DNA from: Phallusia mammillata
Taxonomy: Eukaryota; Chordata; Ascidiacea; Phlebobranchia; Ascidiidae
Reading direction: 5' to 3'
DNA: 64,000 nucleotides
Assembly (NCBI GenBank): GCA_003260075.1
Contig: QLIY01000032.1
Location: forward strand, 1-64,000
In this document: positions 9,826 to 23,100 of the stretch, one piece after another
How the letters are laid out: each line of letters begins with the position of its first letter
Numbering within the stretch: the first letter of the stretch is position 1
Made by a program: the position numbers and the translations under genes
Notes under the pieces: model-generated
Database searches by the model: none
Seen by the model: the letters and a program-made list of their open reading frames with translations, nothing else
What the model was told of the DNA's origin: nothing

Positions 9826-12800
9826 CTAGATAGACAACATTTTCGTCGAAATTTTGTTTTTTTCTTAATTCGTCAACATAATAACACATAAAGACAATCA
9901 CCTCAAAATAGCTTGATCGATACCAAAAATTGTCAGAGATGTTGAAATCGTTTAATGCATCATTTGCAGTATTGGTATTGGTAACAACATGTTAAACTAT
10001 TGCAATGGAACATTTTCTCTACATACAAGCTATCCAGCATATTGTGTTTGATTATATTTGCCAACGCAAACTATACTTCGCAGAAACGAGTGGCCATTAT
10101 GGCATTTTTTATTCCAGCTGTTGTCTTTTTTCTTCATAAAAATACCTCACTAGATGATGCTATTGAGCATTTACCATCGTGCTCCACTAGGAAAACGAGC
10201 CGTGTAGATTTTAACCGACATTGTTTGGTGTTACTGTCTTTTTTCATTACTACTGGTTGCAATACACAAGGCTACACATGTTTTATTTTCCGTATTCTTG
10301 CGTTAACGCTATATGTTTACATCACATGTCGTACAAACTTTCTGGAAAGTTTCTTGCTTTTATTTTAGGTTTTGTATCACTTACTCGACAAAATCGTGAC
10401 TTTAGTTGGATTTTTTTCATATCCCCCCCCCCGTTTACATCACATGTCGTACAAACTTTCTGGAAAGTTTCTTGCTTTTACTTTAGGTTTTGTATCACTT
10501 ACTCGACAAAATCGTGACATTAGTTGGAAATATTTCCTACGTTTTATTTTCTTGTGCAATTCGAACTTTTATTAAAATACATCGATTTGTGTGTTGTTGA
10601 TGTTTGTATTTGAAAAGTAGGCATTATCAAACAAAAAAAGACTGGTAAGTTATCCACCGTTGTTTTAACATGTATAGGTCTACATTTCACTTAAGTAATA
10701 GACATCTTCAGTAGGCTATCTGCAAATAAACAGCGCTAGAGGATCGTACACTGGTCAAAATAAGAGATTTATAAAATTCGATAACCTGTAATAACGGAAA
10801 AATGACAACAGGTAACAAATTTCTTTTCATCATTGCAAATATGTAAATATGTAATTGCATGAGCGCCGCGGAATTAAAAATTAGAACAACTTTTATCACC
10901 TTTTGTCCAAGTTCATAAAGTAAATTATAAAAATCATAACATATTGCTGTTGCTCGCAGTGTTTTATTCTAAACAACTTCCCGGAGAGGAATGAATTATG
11001 CAGGAGCCTGGAGTTTATTGTGACACAGCTATTCCGCTTTGCGCCTTAATTCTTAATCACGATTGCGTTCAATCATCGCCAATCAATCATTGAGACTGTG
11101 GAATGTTAGCCATTTTTCCTCTCTCATCTCATTTTTAGGAAATTAGTTTTATTTTTATTTTGTCATTTGGTCACTGCAACGGAATAGGTTGAGCTTCGCA
11201 AAAGATACCTTTGCGCCTTTAGGTCTTTGACTAAGAGATGTATTTCAAAATCAGAAAGTGGAAAAACCTACGAAAATGAAAATTGTGATAGTTTGACTAC
11301 GTTGTTCTTCTCTGAAGGTATCCAGTCCAGTCATATCCCATCTCACTGGGCTATCTGGGACAGCAAAACCGCTCATGCGGAAATAACACTTCGGTGTTTG
11401 CTCTGCGTCTCTGCGTGTGTGTGGTGGAAAAACGCCCTGAAGGCCGTCGCACTAAGTCGAAGGGAGAGAGACCTGCACTGGCCCACAAACAATGAAAAGC
11501 TTGTCTAAAAAACGCTGCCAGTCAGGAGAGAAAAGCAACGTCTGCCCGCGGGCGCTGTTAGCAATCGCAGTGAGTGATTAATAACTTAACGCGACTGCTT
11601 CTGCGTCTACCAGGTAACATATATGACGCCGGAATATAATTTTAGGTTCGCCTGAGTTGCTGGAATCAGTGTTTAGTTTTTTCGCGTTGCCAGGTGAAAG
11701 GAGATAGTAGTGCTTGTTTTCTGATAAGCCAGCCTCTGATAACAGTGTATCGAAATTGATAACAGGCTTGAGCAGTACAGCATGGCGAGTGGTAACTTAT
11801 GCTTACTTATCTTCGTTCAACTATCTACGACTTCCTTATCAAGATACTTGGTGGACTTGACCTATCGGATTATATTCTGCGCTCGTGCCGTAGTGGACAA
11901 CAACGGCAGCAACATCCCGTCCTGCTCGCCAAACAACGACTTGGCAGTGTTAGTTTTGCTAGTTGTGTTTATCTAGCGCACAAAGATAAGGAAGTTTGAG
12001 TTTGCAGTTGCAGGATATTTTAAAAAAGTAAAACTTTGTTAGTCAGTATAAAATCCACAACACAGTTAATCGTGGCCATGCATTTCTCAATGGCTGATCA
12101 GGCAGTGTAACCAAAGTTCAATTTAAATTAAATGCGTTTAAAAGTTATATTAAATACGTTACGTTTCGATTTCTTGTCAATAGGCAATTAGGCATACGAA
12201 ATGTTTATTTACACCAGGATGTTATACTACATGTTGAGTAAACGTAGCATGTATTGTTTCCTAATAATCGCACTTGTGTGTAGAATTAAGCAATTGTTTA
12301 GGGTCATACAGAGTAAAGTTGTAAAACAGGAAGCAGCTTTTCAGCTTTTCCAACAGCGTGTCTGTTAACGCTTGTAAGCAATGTTTTCAGTCAGCTTGAG
12401 ATCAGTTTACGTGTGCGTTGATATTCAGAGCTCCCTGTAAACTATCTGCTTTCACTAGAGCCTGTTAGCAAGTGTTTTTGTAGACCGCCCATGTAACAAA
12501 ATAAGCCAGGCTGCCAGTTTATCCAGCGATAATGTATCAGCAAAGGCCGTTGATGCTTTGTGTCGACGCGTATTCAGGCAATTACACCATTCAGCGGAAA
12601 AGTGCTTGGAAATTAAACCGCATGTATTTCTACGGTTTTGTAAAACTGTGGGAAAATGAACACGCTTTTAAATAAGGGCGTTTAGCAGTTGTTTAAATCT
12701 CAACGAAATCGGCACTTATTTGCGGCTGCTAGAACAGCGTGAGGGCAAAACTCCCGATATTAATAACGATAGCTGTCCACTTGAAATATGAGCGCTCCTT

Positions 12801-13091
12801 GGGGGACTCTCAAAGCGAGCACTGATGGCTCGTATATAACTTACGTAATAACCATTCGAAGTTTTTAGCCCTAACGAGCTTTGCGCTGTGGTCGAGAGAG
12901 AGATGGCACAGATTTCCGCCCATTAAAAAGCAATATCACAATATTGCCAATATTTCTCGACCCAGCAGTGGCCTTCAAATCAATTCTGACCATGCTTTGT
13001 GCGCGGATACGATATGGTGTACACTGTACAGTCACTAAAGTAAAGCAGTCATAAATATACATTTTTCATGTGTCGCTATTTTTCGTTGCAG
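9826..13091. other. Intergenic region between Fringe and protocadherin
   Basis: I see no exon with a recognisable domain. It must hold the Fringe 3' UTR and the promoter and at least one 5' non-coding exon of the protocadherin, because an acceptor (TTTCGTTGCAG) ends at 13091, 24 bases before its start codon. CCAG/GTAACA near 11615 is one possible donor for that leader exon, but weak evidence. Confidence 0.5.
10314..10540. repeat. Duplicated block around C-run 10423-10432
   Basis: 10314-10422 recurs at 10433-10540 with few differences, separated by ten C. Confidence 0.75.
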
Positions 13092-13115
13092 GAGGTTTTC
13101 AGTTTCATTTACTCC

Positions 13116-16100
13116 ATGGAGCTGATATACTTGGTGTTAGCATGCCTTTGTGCGTTGGATTACTGTCAAGCACAGGACCATATTTACAGGACAAATGAAG
13201 AGACCGGCAAAGGCCATTATGTGGGAAATGTACCACAGGACATTGGCCTTGCACCCTTGCCGCCGAATGGCCAGAAACGCTCGTATCGTATCATGAATGG
13301 CGGTGACAAAATTAGTGTAGATGCTGTCAGTGGTGATTTGAAAACAGCCATGCAACTGGATCGCGAAGTTTTGTGCCCCGACAACCCGGACCGGTGTGAA
13401 ATCAACGTCGAAGTGTTAGTTGTGCCACCGTTTCGACTTCTAAATCTGCTGTTCATTGTGAATGACCTAAACGACAACGCACCCAAATTTCCAACTGAAA
13501 TCATTAAAAAGGATATTTCCGAAAGTGCTATCGTCGGTTCAGCGATTCGATTAGACAGCGCCATCGACCCTGACCTTAAATTAAACTCCATCCAAAACTA
13601 CAAGATATCTTCATCTCCACCGAGCCGCAAGGACAAAAATGGTGTCAGCGTCCCATATTTTCGCCTGGACATTATCCAAAATATCGACGGCACAAAGATA
13701 CCTCAGCTGAACCTAACTCAGTCTCTTGATAGGGAACAGGTCGACTCGTATGAACTTCTGCTTTACGCCATTGATGGGGGTTCCACAGCCTTGACCGGGA
13801 CAGCTACAGTACAAATAAGCGTCACAGACTCAAATGACAACCAACCTGAATTTCCACAGGACAGCTATGTGCGAGAAATACCTGAGAGTATGCAACCTGG
13901 CTCGTTGGTCATCCAGGTCACAGCAAGCGATTTAGATGCTGGTTCAAATGCCGATATCGAATACACCTTCCCAACAGTGGTTAATGATCATGACCGTTCA
14001 CTGTTTGACCTTGACTCTGAAACCGGGGCCATCACTATAAAGGAACCAGGTTTGGACTTTGAAAACAAGAATATACATCACCTGACTGTAGAAGCTAGAG
14101 ACAGAGGCCCCAACCCTGCGTCTGCTTACACCACTGTCACCGTTAAAGTACTGGATGTAAATGATGAAGCTCCTCATATAGATGTAAGCTTTATGGATTT
14201 TGTTGAAAAGAAGATAGACGATACAGGCAGTGTTGCACCAAACAGCGTCCTCATCAAAGAAGATATTGCTAACGAAACTTACATCGCATTTGTGACCGTC
14301 ACTGACCGAGATACCGGTAAAAATGGTCGGGTTGTTTGTCACATAAAACAACCCTCCAGTTTTGAGCTTAAGGATTTAGATCAGGACCAAAATAGGTAAG
14401 ACCAAAGTTACTAAATATTTCATTGCCTAGACTAGTGTCAGCTAATTAGGATTTTCACTGTGTTAAAAGTGACTTACATTATGAATTTGTTGCAGGTATC
14501 TGATACGAACAAAGAACCTTCTCGACCGAGAAACAGAACGATATCACAAAATAGAGATTGTAGCAACAGACGAAGGCTCGCCTTCACTCAGTAACACAAC
14601 AACGGTTCTTGTGGAGTTACTTGACATCAACGATAATGCACCCAAGTTTGGCAAGCCGGAATATATCGTGGATGTTAGTGAGAATGTCGACCACGGCGAA
14701 AGGGTCACAGAAATATTAGCACAAGACCCAGATGCGGGAGCAAATGCCCAAATCACGTATTCGATTCGGCCAACATATGAAAACACAGTTACTCCCTTCA
14801 CTATCGATGCAGATACCGGGATTGTGCGATTTGCAAACGATGCAACTAAATTGGATGCTGAGAATGCTACCGAACCGTTCGCGCTAACTGTGACCGCCAC
14901 TGATAACGGAGACCCACGGCTGAGCTCAACCACATTGCTAACAGTAAGTTTACATGCATTATAAGTTGCTTCTGTGTAGTTGGGAGCAGGTTTGTAATAT
15001 TTATGTGCTTTTTTTCAGATCAAAGTCATGGATGAAAACGACAACGTACCCGTGTTCCGGAAGAAGATATACGACTTTCGGATTCGCGAGGACAGTAAAC
15101 GCGGGACTTACGTTGGTCAAGTGATTGCTGATGACGCTGATGTTGACAAGACAACTAACGCTCGCATCACATACAGCTTTGCACACGACTCAAATGAACC
15201 TAACCCGTTTACACTGAAGGAGGAAACTGGTAAGCTAAACCCCATTGTGCCCTGCGTGACATCAAGCAAAACAAAATATTAAGTTCGGCATAAGGTTTAA
15301 TATAGAACGAACTGGGACGTTCTTTTTTTTAGTTTGAAGTACATGTATTATTTTGGTTTGTTAACGGTAAGAGCTGGAGGTAATGTAAGTCTTTTGTTTG
15401 GCAGGTGAAATTCATTTCGATGGCGAACAAAGTCAAATAGACAGAGAAGCCCGCGATTCCAGACCCTACATCCTCACTGTTGAGGCCTGGGACAACGGGA
15501 AAGACCCGACAAGCGACAGAGCCACTGTTGAAATATATCTGGAAGATGTTAACGACAACAGCCCATCTATAGTGTTCCCCAACGTAACACGGGATATTGC
15601 GATTGTGTACATCGTGCCGCAACAGGAGATGGACGAAACTCTCTCGGAAGCTGTCGACGGAACAGACGCACCAAGTGATGAAGAAGCGATGGATTATCTG
15701 CTGGAGAGCAGTGAGTTATCGGTCGCGCAGCAAGTCATCCGCATCGGGACGTCGGAATCCCCGATGCAGAGTCATCCTCCTCTGCAAGTCCCCGTGCTTG
15801 TGACGCAAATACGCGCAGTGGACCGAGACGCAAGTGAAAATGGTCACGTGAGGTACTCGTTAGTCGACGGCAACGTAAACGATTACTTTTCGGTGGATAT
15901 GTCGTCGGGAAACATCACTCTGAATCTGAAAAACGAAGATGCTCTGCGCGCAATGAAACGTGGATGTCACGTGATCAAGATCTCGGTCAGCGATCTCGGC
16001 AAACCCGTTCCCATGACAACACCTGCTTGGGTAAGTACGAGAGATTGATTGGTGCAAAAAATAAGTATTTGGGCAGTTTAATTTAATGGTTTTCAGCTCG

Positions 16101-16394
16101 CATCAACCACCGAGCCTTTGACCTGTTTAATTTGCGATTTCGTAAAGTCAAAAGTTCTATTGCACCACAAAGTTAAACCCTTTATTCCTTTCGCAGGTTA
16201 ACATCTACATAACAGACTCCACCCCTGGCACAGTGAACATTTCCGATGCGATGAAAGATTGCCAGAATAACAGCTTCTTCCCTGTGATATTCGCTCCAGA
16301 CGATGATGAAATAGGAGCAGCTTCATCCAGCAATCTGCTTTTCATACTCATTGTAACATTCGTTGCGGTGTTTGCGATTATTTTGATTATCACG
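13116..16394 (+). CDS. Protocadherin ectodomain and membrane exons (1-5)
   Basis: The repeats are marked by their calcium-binding linkers: DLNDNAPKF (EC1), DSNDNQPEF (EC2), DVNDEAPHI (EC3), DINDNAPKF (EC4), DENDNVPVF (EC5) and DVNDNSPSI (EC6). DRDASENG and a degenerate seventh repeat follow. Exon 1 carries EC1-EC3 and part of EC4. EC7 holds an extra acidic stretch of about 50 residues (DETLSEAVDGTDAPSDEEAM and onward) before VTQIRAVDRD, which ordinary repeats lack. The membrane segment is LLFILIVTFVAVFAIILIIT in exon 5. Introns here are 75-175 bases with good GTAAGx donors, in contrast to the very long introns in the tail. Confidence 0.92.
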
Positions 16395-17040
16395 GTAAGC
16401 TTGGTGCTTGCGTTTGTCTGTGAATGTAATTTGCAGATTTTAATGTTGAGGAAATTTGTAGATTGCTTTGTTGATCAAGTACAAGTGCCGTTGCGCTAAG
16501 GACAAGAAATCAAGGACTTATAATTGCCAGCAAGCGGCTGATGTGTACAGCGAACACTCTTATGCCCAGGGATCACCAATCGTCAAGAAAGGAAGAGGAA
16601 AAGGTATGTTTTGGTTGACTTTTAAGTTTTTGGAAAATTATATTACGACTTTATCCCTTGAGGTTAAACATATTTTTTATCTGCTCTACTTCACTTTTTT
16701 AGTTTTAATGATACTTTGTAACATAAGCTAACTAAGCGGTAAAATACACTATAACCAGCACTTATGTCGACGTACAATAACCATTTATGTAGGCTTATAA
16801 ATATTTCCTTGTTAATTCTCCTTGCAAGTGAAGCAAAGGACTGCGACGATTCAGAGTCTTTAAATTCATGCCTGCAGGAGATTTCAAAGTGTGATATTTC
16901 CTGCAGTCATGTTGTCTTGATCATCAATTAATATCTTTTGTTTTGTAGGATCGCCTTTTGGAGACAGGACCGCCCGTCTACATTTGCCCAACGGCACTGC
17001 AGACAGCCGTTCGTCCAACTTTTCCGAATGGACCGCATCG

Positions 17041-17111
<71 letters not shown>

Positions 17112-20100
17112 AGAAGCCCCAGCCTGTACCCCTGCACCCCGCTTTTGCATTTCCCCGCCACCGCTCCATGGTGACATACACAGATTCGAACATACACCCC
17201 CCGTACGTGGCTTCTACCCCACATATTCCGCGGCATTATTCGCATTCGTATTTCTATGATGAGGTGCCGTGTCTGGCGACAGTTGTGTGACGTAATTGCT
17301 GTTGTTTGGTGTGAAAATTTGCATAACGACGCAAGACAAATACATCAGAAGGCTTTTGGCACAACAACGCCAATAAGTAGATGCGTGGCTTGATTGTAGC
17401 GCGAAGAGATGGCATTGCAACATGTTGGCTCTGGGGACGTTGGATATAAATAGTTGCTTGTGCCAGGAAAAGTTCACATTCTATAATATCTCAATTTAAA
17501 TCCTTATCTTATTCGGTGTTAAGTCTGGTCCTTGGTGCGTTCTTGACAAATAAGTTGGACTTGGGATTTATTGGTTTAAAGTATTAAGTTCTGTTGCAAA
17601 GAAGTCACCAACGTACCGAGGAATTACATCTAGTCGTTTAAGGGCCGGTTACGGGTTTGACCCTAATCCCGTTTATTACATCACAGCGCCATGCTTTGTT
17701 GTGTCACGGATGCGCTATCTTAGCAGCAATGTTCAATATTGTCCGCGCCGACCAATCGTTGCGTGATATATTGACAATCGGATCGTTTGTTTACAACCGC
17801 TGCTCTTTCCATGCCCGGTATTAGCCGGCTTTGGGGGAGAAATTGGATTTGCATCGTATAAGACGTTTTAAATTTTGTAAGGGTTTTTACGATTCCGCCG
17901 TTTTCATTTGCCTGTGGCATGCAGCTGTGTTTTTGTTACACATTCGGGTTTTATTGACATTTCTTGTTTATTTTACGCTCCGTTTTTATTTTATTACATT
18001 CCCACTGTTTTGTCTTTACTACGAAATTTCAAAAAAACACAATCAAATCAGTTAGATAAAAAAATATTTAGACAGATATGCGACCTACCAAACTCGTTTG
18101 TAAAAACTTAACTCCAAGCGCAAAGGGGAAACCGTTTACACGGGAAATTAGTACAACATTCCTTTTCGCCTGGTTGGTTTTGGGCGGCAGTTTCTAGTTA
18201 GTCTGATCAGTGATTCATCCCTTAACGGGCGAAGTTAAAATTCCGACACTAAGCTCTTTGTTTACCATTAGAGTACAGGCATACGTTGTAGTGTATATTT
18301 TAAAACTCGTCGCCACTTTAGAGGGTAACAAGTCTATGTAGTGTTTGCGAAGGGACTCGACAATCGCCACAAAGTAACAAAATACTTGGATACTGTTCCA
18401 AAAGAGCCACATGGCTTGTTTACAAAAAGTCGTACACAAGTAGCAGCTGAGATGTCAAGCGCATGTTTCGCCACTTAATACTTAACAAGTTTTACATTGT
18501 TCAGAAACTGTATTGGGTTTAAAACGGTTTCAGGGTGGTGACAGACTCTTCCAATGCTATTAACGTGGACAAAAAACACATTTCTTTGGGTGCTATATAA
18601 AGTATTTGTTCCAAAGCATCTTAATATAAAAGCTATGACATCTGGAAAATTTGAAGTACTAAACAAGCCATAGTAAACATGGTGTCATTTTTGCTTGCGC
18701 AATTTAAACAACGTCAATCGAAAAGCTCCATGATCAGTGACCCGTTAAATAAACCACAATGAAACCCCATTGAAACAGTCAACAAAATTATCAATACAAC
18801 CATATGGCCCGTGCACCAAATACGAAACACTGTTAGGGCTGCGACCAATTCCTCAAAATAAGGTGGTTATCATCGTGTCTGCTCATGCGAGTAATACGGG
18901 TATTAGACGTCCATTACCACTGAAATTCCTCTATGATTCGGATAGCATGCAAGCAAATCTCAGAGGGCTGACATTCATGCTTGCATAACGTTGATGAAAC
19001 CTTCCCACTTGGGAATACGCGTCAATTTTAAAGAGCCTTGTTTATTTGAACGCACAATGAGCTTGTTAGAATGCAAGGGCTTTGGGGGCTTGCTTGCTTT
19101 GTCAATTGTTGTTTTAAGTGCATATTTAGGAATCTAAATAAGCAAGATTCGTTTTTAACCAATATATTTAACACGCCCGGTCCAATTTATTCGTTAAATA
19201 GAGTTTGTGGATTGTAAGTCGCTGGCACCTTTTTCAAATAAACATATTTGTTGTAAAACTCCAATATTTCTATGTCATATGTTTGTCCTTCTTGTTATCG
19301 TGAAAGACTTGGAATTTCATCTTGTAACAGACTATATTCCCTATACGACACACTTGCTTCTGTTTTACGCATTGCTTATCAAGTTTGTTCGGACGCTTAG
19401 TAAATAAACTGGTGCTCTTAACGTCTACACGCGACGCTGCAAATAAATAATTGATATATTAATGAGACCTGACGACAGGACGTCGAAATAAAGCCACAAC
19501 GATAAATTAGGTTGTGAAACATCGCAAAATAGGGTCGTCCTGCCACCAGTCGCTGCAATAACGCCTCAGACCTTGTTGTTTGTCGTAATATCGTTCCGGA
19601 GGCTCGCATATGAAGTGATACAAACATGCATGATGATAAGGTGCTGTTGAATTATTCAATGCGGTTCGTAGCAGTTTGTTGCTTTCAACGCGAAAGTCTA
19701 TTACGAAGCGGAGTTATGGTACTCGCAATTAATTTGCGTTTTCAGATCCACGACTATTAAAAGGCACTCATCATAGCGCGCAAAGCCACTTCCTACAGTA
19801 ATTCTCCCCTGTCAGGCAAACGATCTATAATTGGGACGTAAAGTGTCGGTTTTAAACGCCTCTCGCCAGAGGTTTTTGCATGGTACTTTGAATTTGAGTA
19901 TTCCATTTGCGAATTGGTTTTCTGGCACCCCAGTACGGCACGGTAACCTGTTGACCCAGTTGGTGGTTGTTGAAACTAGTTTCGTAACGCAAGGGTGCAA
20001 TAAAGTGGAATTGGGCGACCCATGCTGCTGGGCTTGGTTTATATATTTGCTCTCTCAGTGGTTTAACCCTCTGACACACTTCTGCTCCGCTCTCGAGAAG

Positions 20101-23100
20101 AGCAATAATCCACAAACCATATTTGCGCTGTTTATCAGTGTTTGTTTTGTGTCTTAGCTGTTAAACGAAAAGCAAAATAAATAAAAAATGGTTTAATTTT
20201 GAAACAGAGTATATGTTCGTTTTAATTCACAAATAGCACATTTTTCAATCAGTTTTTTCCTTCGATTTGGCCGAGAAATTATTGTTTACCCAGTAAAACT
20301 AACGCATGTAATCCGTATCTAAATTTGTAATGTAACTTGGCCCCTAGTCGTCTCATGGTTTGACCCCAATGTTGTCAGACTAAACGAGGTGTTTTCATGT
20401 TATCAGTGGTGATTTTGTTGCGTTGTTCTTTAGCATCTCATTTACTGTGCTTGGGGCAAACCAAAGAATTGTCGCTGAACACACATCTCCACGAGCCTAG
20501 CACAAACATCACGTCAAGTGCAACTTCCTGCGTGTGTTTAAATTCAAGCCCGTCTATTCTCCTTGTTGTTGCCAAAATGCGTCACAAGACCCCACCACGC
20601 TTCAGTGCTTTTTTAATTTTGGGGGTGCGGATAAGGCACGCTTGCCACATCCGTACATTTGAGCGCCTCCAACAGACGTACCCACTCCCTACGCGAGCAA
20701 ATCAAATGCAATCTTGTACGAGCGCAGGTCACGGAGCTTTGTGCTAGAGGTTACGGACGATTGGGCGACAATGCGACGAGTCAAGCACCGTCAAAACCCC
20801 AAGGGTCTGCATCTTTACCGTTGGCGCATTTTCACCAAGCTTAATCATATTATCATGGGCTTGGCTGTTAACCCTTCTTGGTTGTGCTGTGTAGTATTGC
20901 TGTAGACAGCTCTTACGGGATGTTAGCTCTAAACGCGAGGTTTTGTGCGCGTATTGTGAATGATTGACTTGATAAGTCGGCCATTACGCCTTGTTCAAAC
21001 ATGTTTGCTTTAAGATTGGTCGCTTCCATGGCATACGACTCTCTGTGTAAAAGCCAGTTCGCAAATGTAAGCCTGAAAAAGAGGCAACGAACACTGGAAT
21101 GCGGAAAATCGTACAGGCCAAGTTTTACAAGCCCACTTCGAGCAAATCCATTTGTTCGTTCACGCGCTCGCATCTGTAATAGCCCCGGGCGTTCGATGCA
21201 ACACAACGGGCAACTTGTTATTCGGCAAAAATTATCGGTCTTAGCAAAGATAACATCTGGTTTCAAGTCCACCGGCGCACGGCAAGCCCGTACTTTTTGC
21301 TAAACGTAATTTTTGACGGACAACCAATACCTGAGCGTTAAATATTTGGCACTAGGGTTCTCTATACTTAAATGGAAAACTTTGTCAGTTGTTTGTTTGG
21401 GGTGATGTGCTGTAGTATGACATAATCGCGCAGTCGTTTACGAAGTCCTTACGCGCGTTTAAAGCCCACGGTTTACATATTTTTTCGTTGTTTTACAAAT
21501 GATGGCAATAGTTTGTTGAAATATTTGAGTAGCCTAATGAATGTGTTCTGTCTCCTTTAAATTCAATTTTGTAACCCAATCACTATGTCCCTGCCTTGTA
21601 TTTGTATACTTTTTTTTTGGTAAACTTTTGAAATATGACACCACCACTGACAGGATAATTTCTGCACAACAGTTTCATGCTATTTCTTTAACTTATTTCA
21701 ATTCACCGCCCTTTCGATCAAGTAGTAGCGTGCTTATCAACACAACCTCCGACATATATTTTGATGTATGAGGATATTCAAACTTATTACGATTGCCAAT
21801 AACCTAAAAAATCGATGGACATGTATTGCCTTGCGCTGCTGGGCGTTTCTTATCTGGATCAAAGGGAGCGCTTACACAATAAGAGCCATCCGCAGCAGTT
21901 AAATATCATCATCGCATTGTATCAACCTGTTAATATCTATGAAAACGCCAATACCATAGGGTTTTTAGGACAATCTATCTTCGTTAGCGAGTTTAAACTG
22001 TACAAGCCTACAGTTAAGCGAGATTTTCGTGGTACAATCGGTAACCGCCGTTTCAACTTGCGCCTGGTACCCCTGGGAAAAGCCGTTTGAACTGAGCGAT
22101 CTATCAACGACAGGCTTGTCTAAACTACTAAGGAGTTCGCGTTTTTAGGGCGATCCGGTGCACTGAAAGTGTTGAAGCACTGTGCGCTGTTTTGCTTTAG
22201 ATTTTCGGCAGAACTTAACTGTGCGGCGTTTCAGGGGTCAGTGATGCGGGTTGATTTTCGTGTTTTGTTTGCGCAAATTCTGTAAACTTCTCGGTAGCGT
22301 TTCACGCTCTAAATACGACTAAAAAAAGCAAAAATGCAACGTTTTCTTTTCTTAACCTTTACAGTGCAGTATGTGGGACAATTTCTTTTTAACTTTTGTT
22401 TACAATAAGGGTGTCTATGTTCTGCAATTAGTGCATTTAAATTGGGAACGAAGTGGTAAACTACTCTTTAAGTCAGGGGTGGGCAACCTGCGGCCCTTCA
22501 TCAAAGGTTGTGCGGCCCGTAGAGACGCTTGGATTTCGAAAATACTGGCAAACGAGTCCAATTAATACATGTTTTTGAGCTGATTAATGCGCCTGGTGCT
22601 AGTTTGCTGCGATCTGGCAAAATGTGACTAGAATCAAATACGAATTATACTTGTAGTTAAGCATATTTGGTAAGAAACAAAGCAAAATCACTTTTGTGTT
22701 ATGCACATGTGCGGCCCGCGATCCAATTTTGACATTCATAATTGGCCCTACAGTAACAAAGGTTGCCCACCCCTGCTTTAAGTGAACAAATGTCTTAGGG
22801 TTGGCGAGCAAAACATTCCAGGTTTAACATTTCGCGAGCGTTTCCACAAATTTTCCGTGCCTTATTTTATTTCTTTGCGATGTCATTCACGTGACATCCG
22901 AAGCTTTTATATTGGAGTTCTGGATCGCATCCGACGCGGCATAAATAATGTAGCGACCACAACTTTTATTGCAGCTCCATTATGTCCAATGACTCGACCC
23001 CCCTAACTTTGACGACTCTTGCTGTTGAGTCTGACCGAAGTTTTAAATCTAAGTGGGACCAATATTTGAACACCTCTGTAAAATAAATGTAAGGATTAGG

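Noticed and set aside
13998-14933. Open frames antisense to the protocadherin ectodomain
   Set aside because: Shadows of conserved cadherin codons. No independent splice or domain evidence.
16884-17245. Polyglycine frames on the minus strand
   Set aside because: Antisense shadows of the C-run inside the protocadherin tail exon.
20397-20844. 116-codon ORF in the protocadherin intron
   Set aside because: Composition is not protein-like and no motif or splice context supports it.
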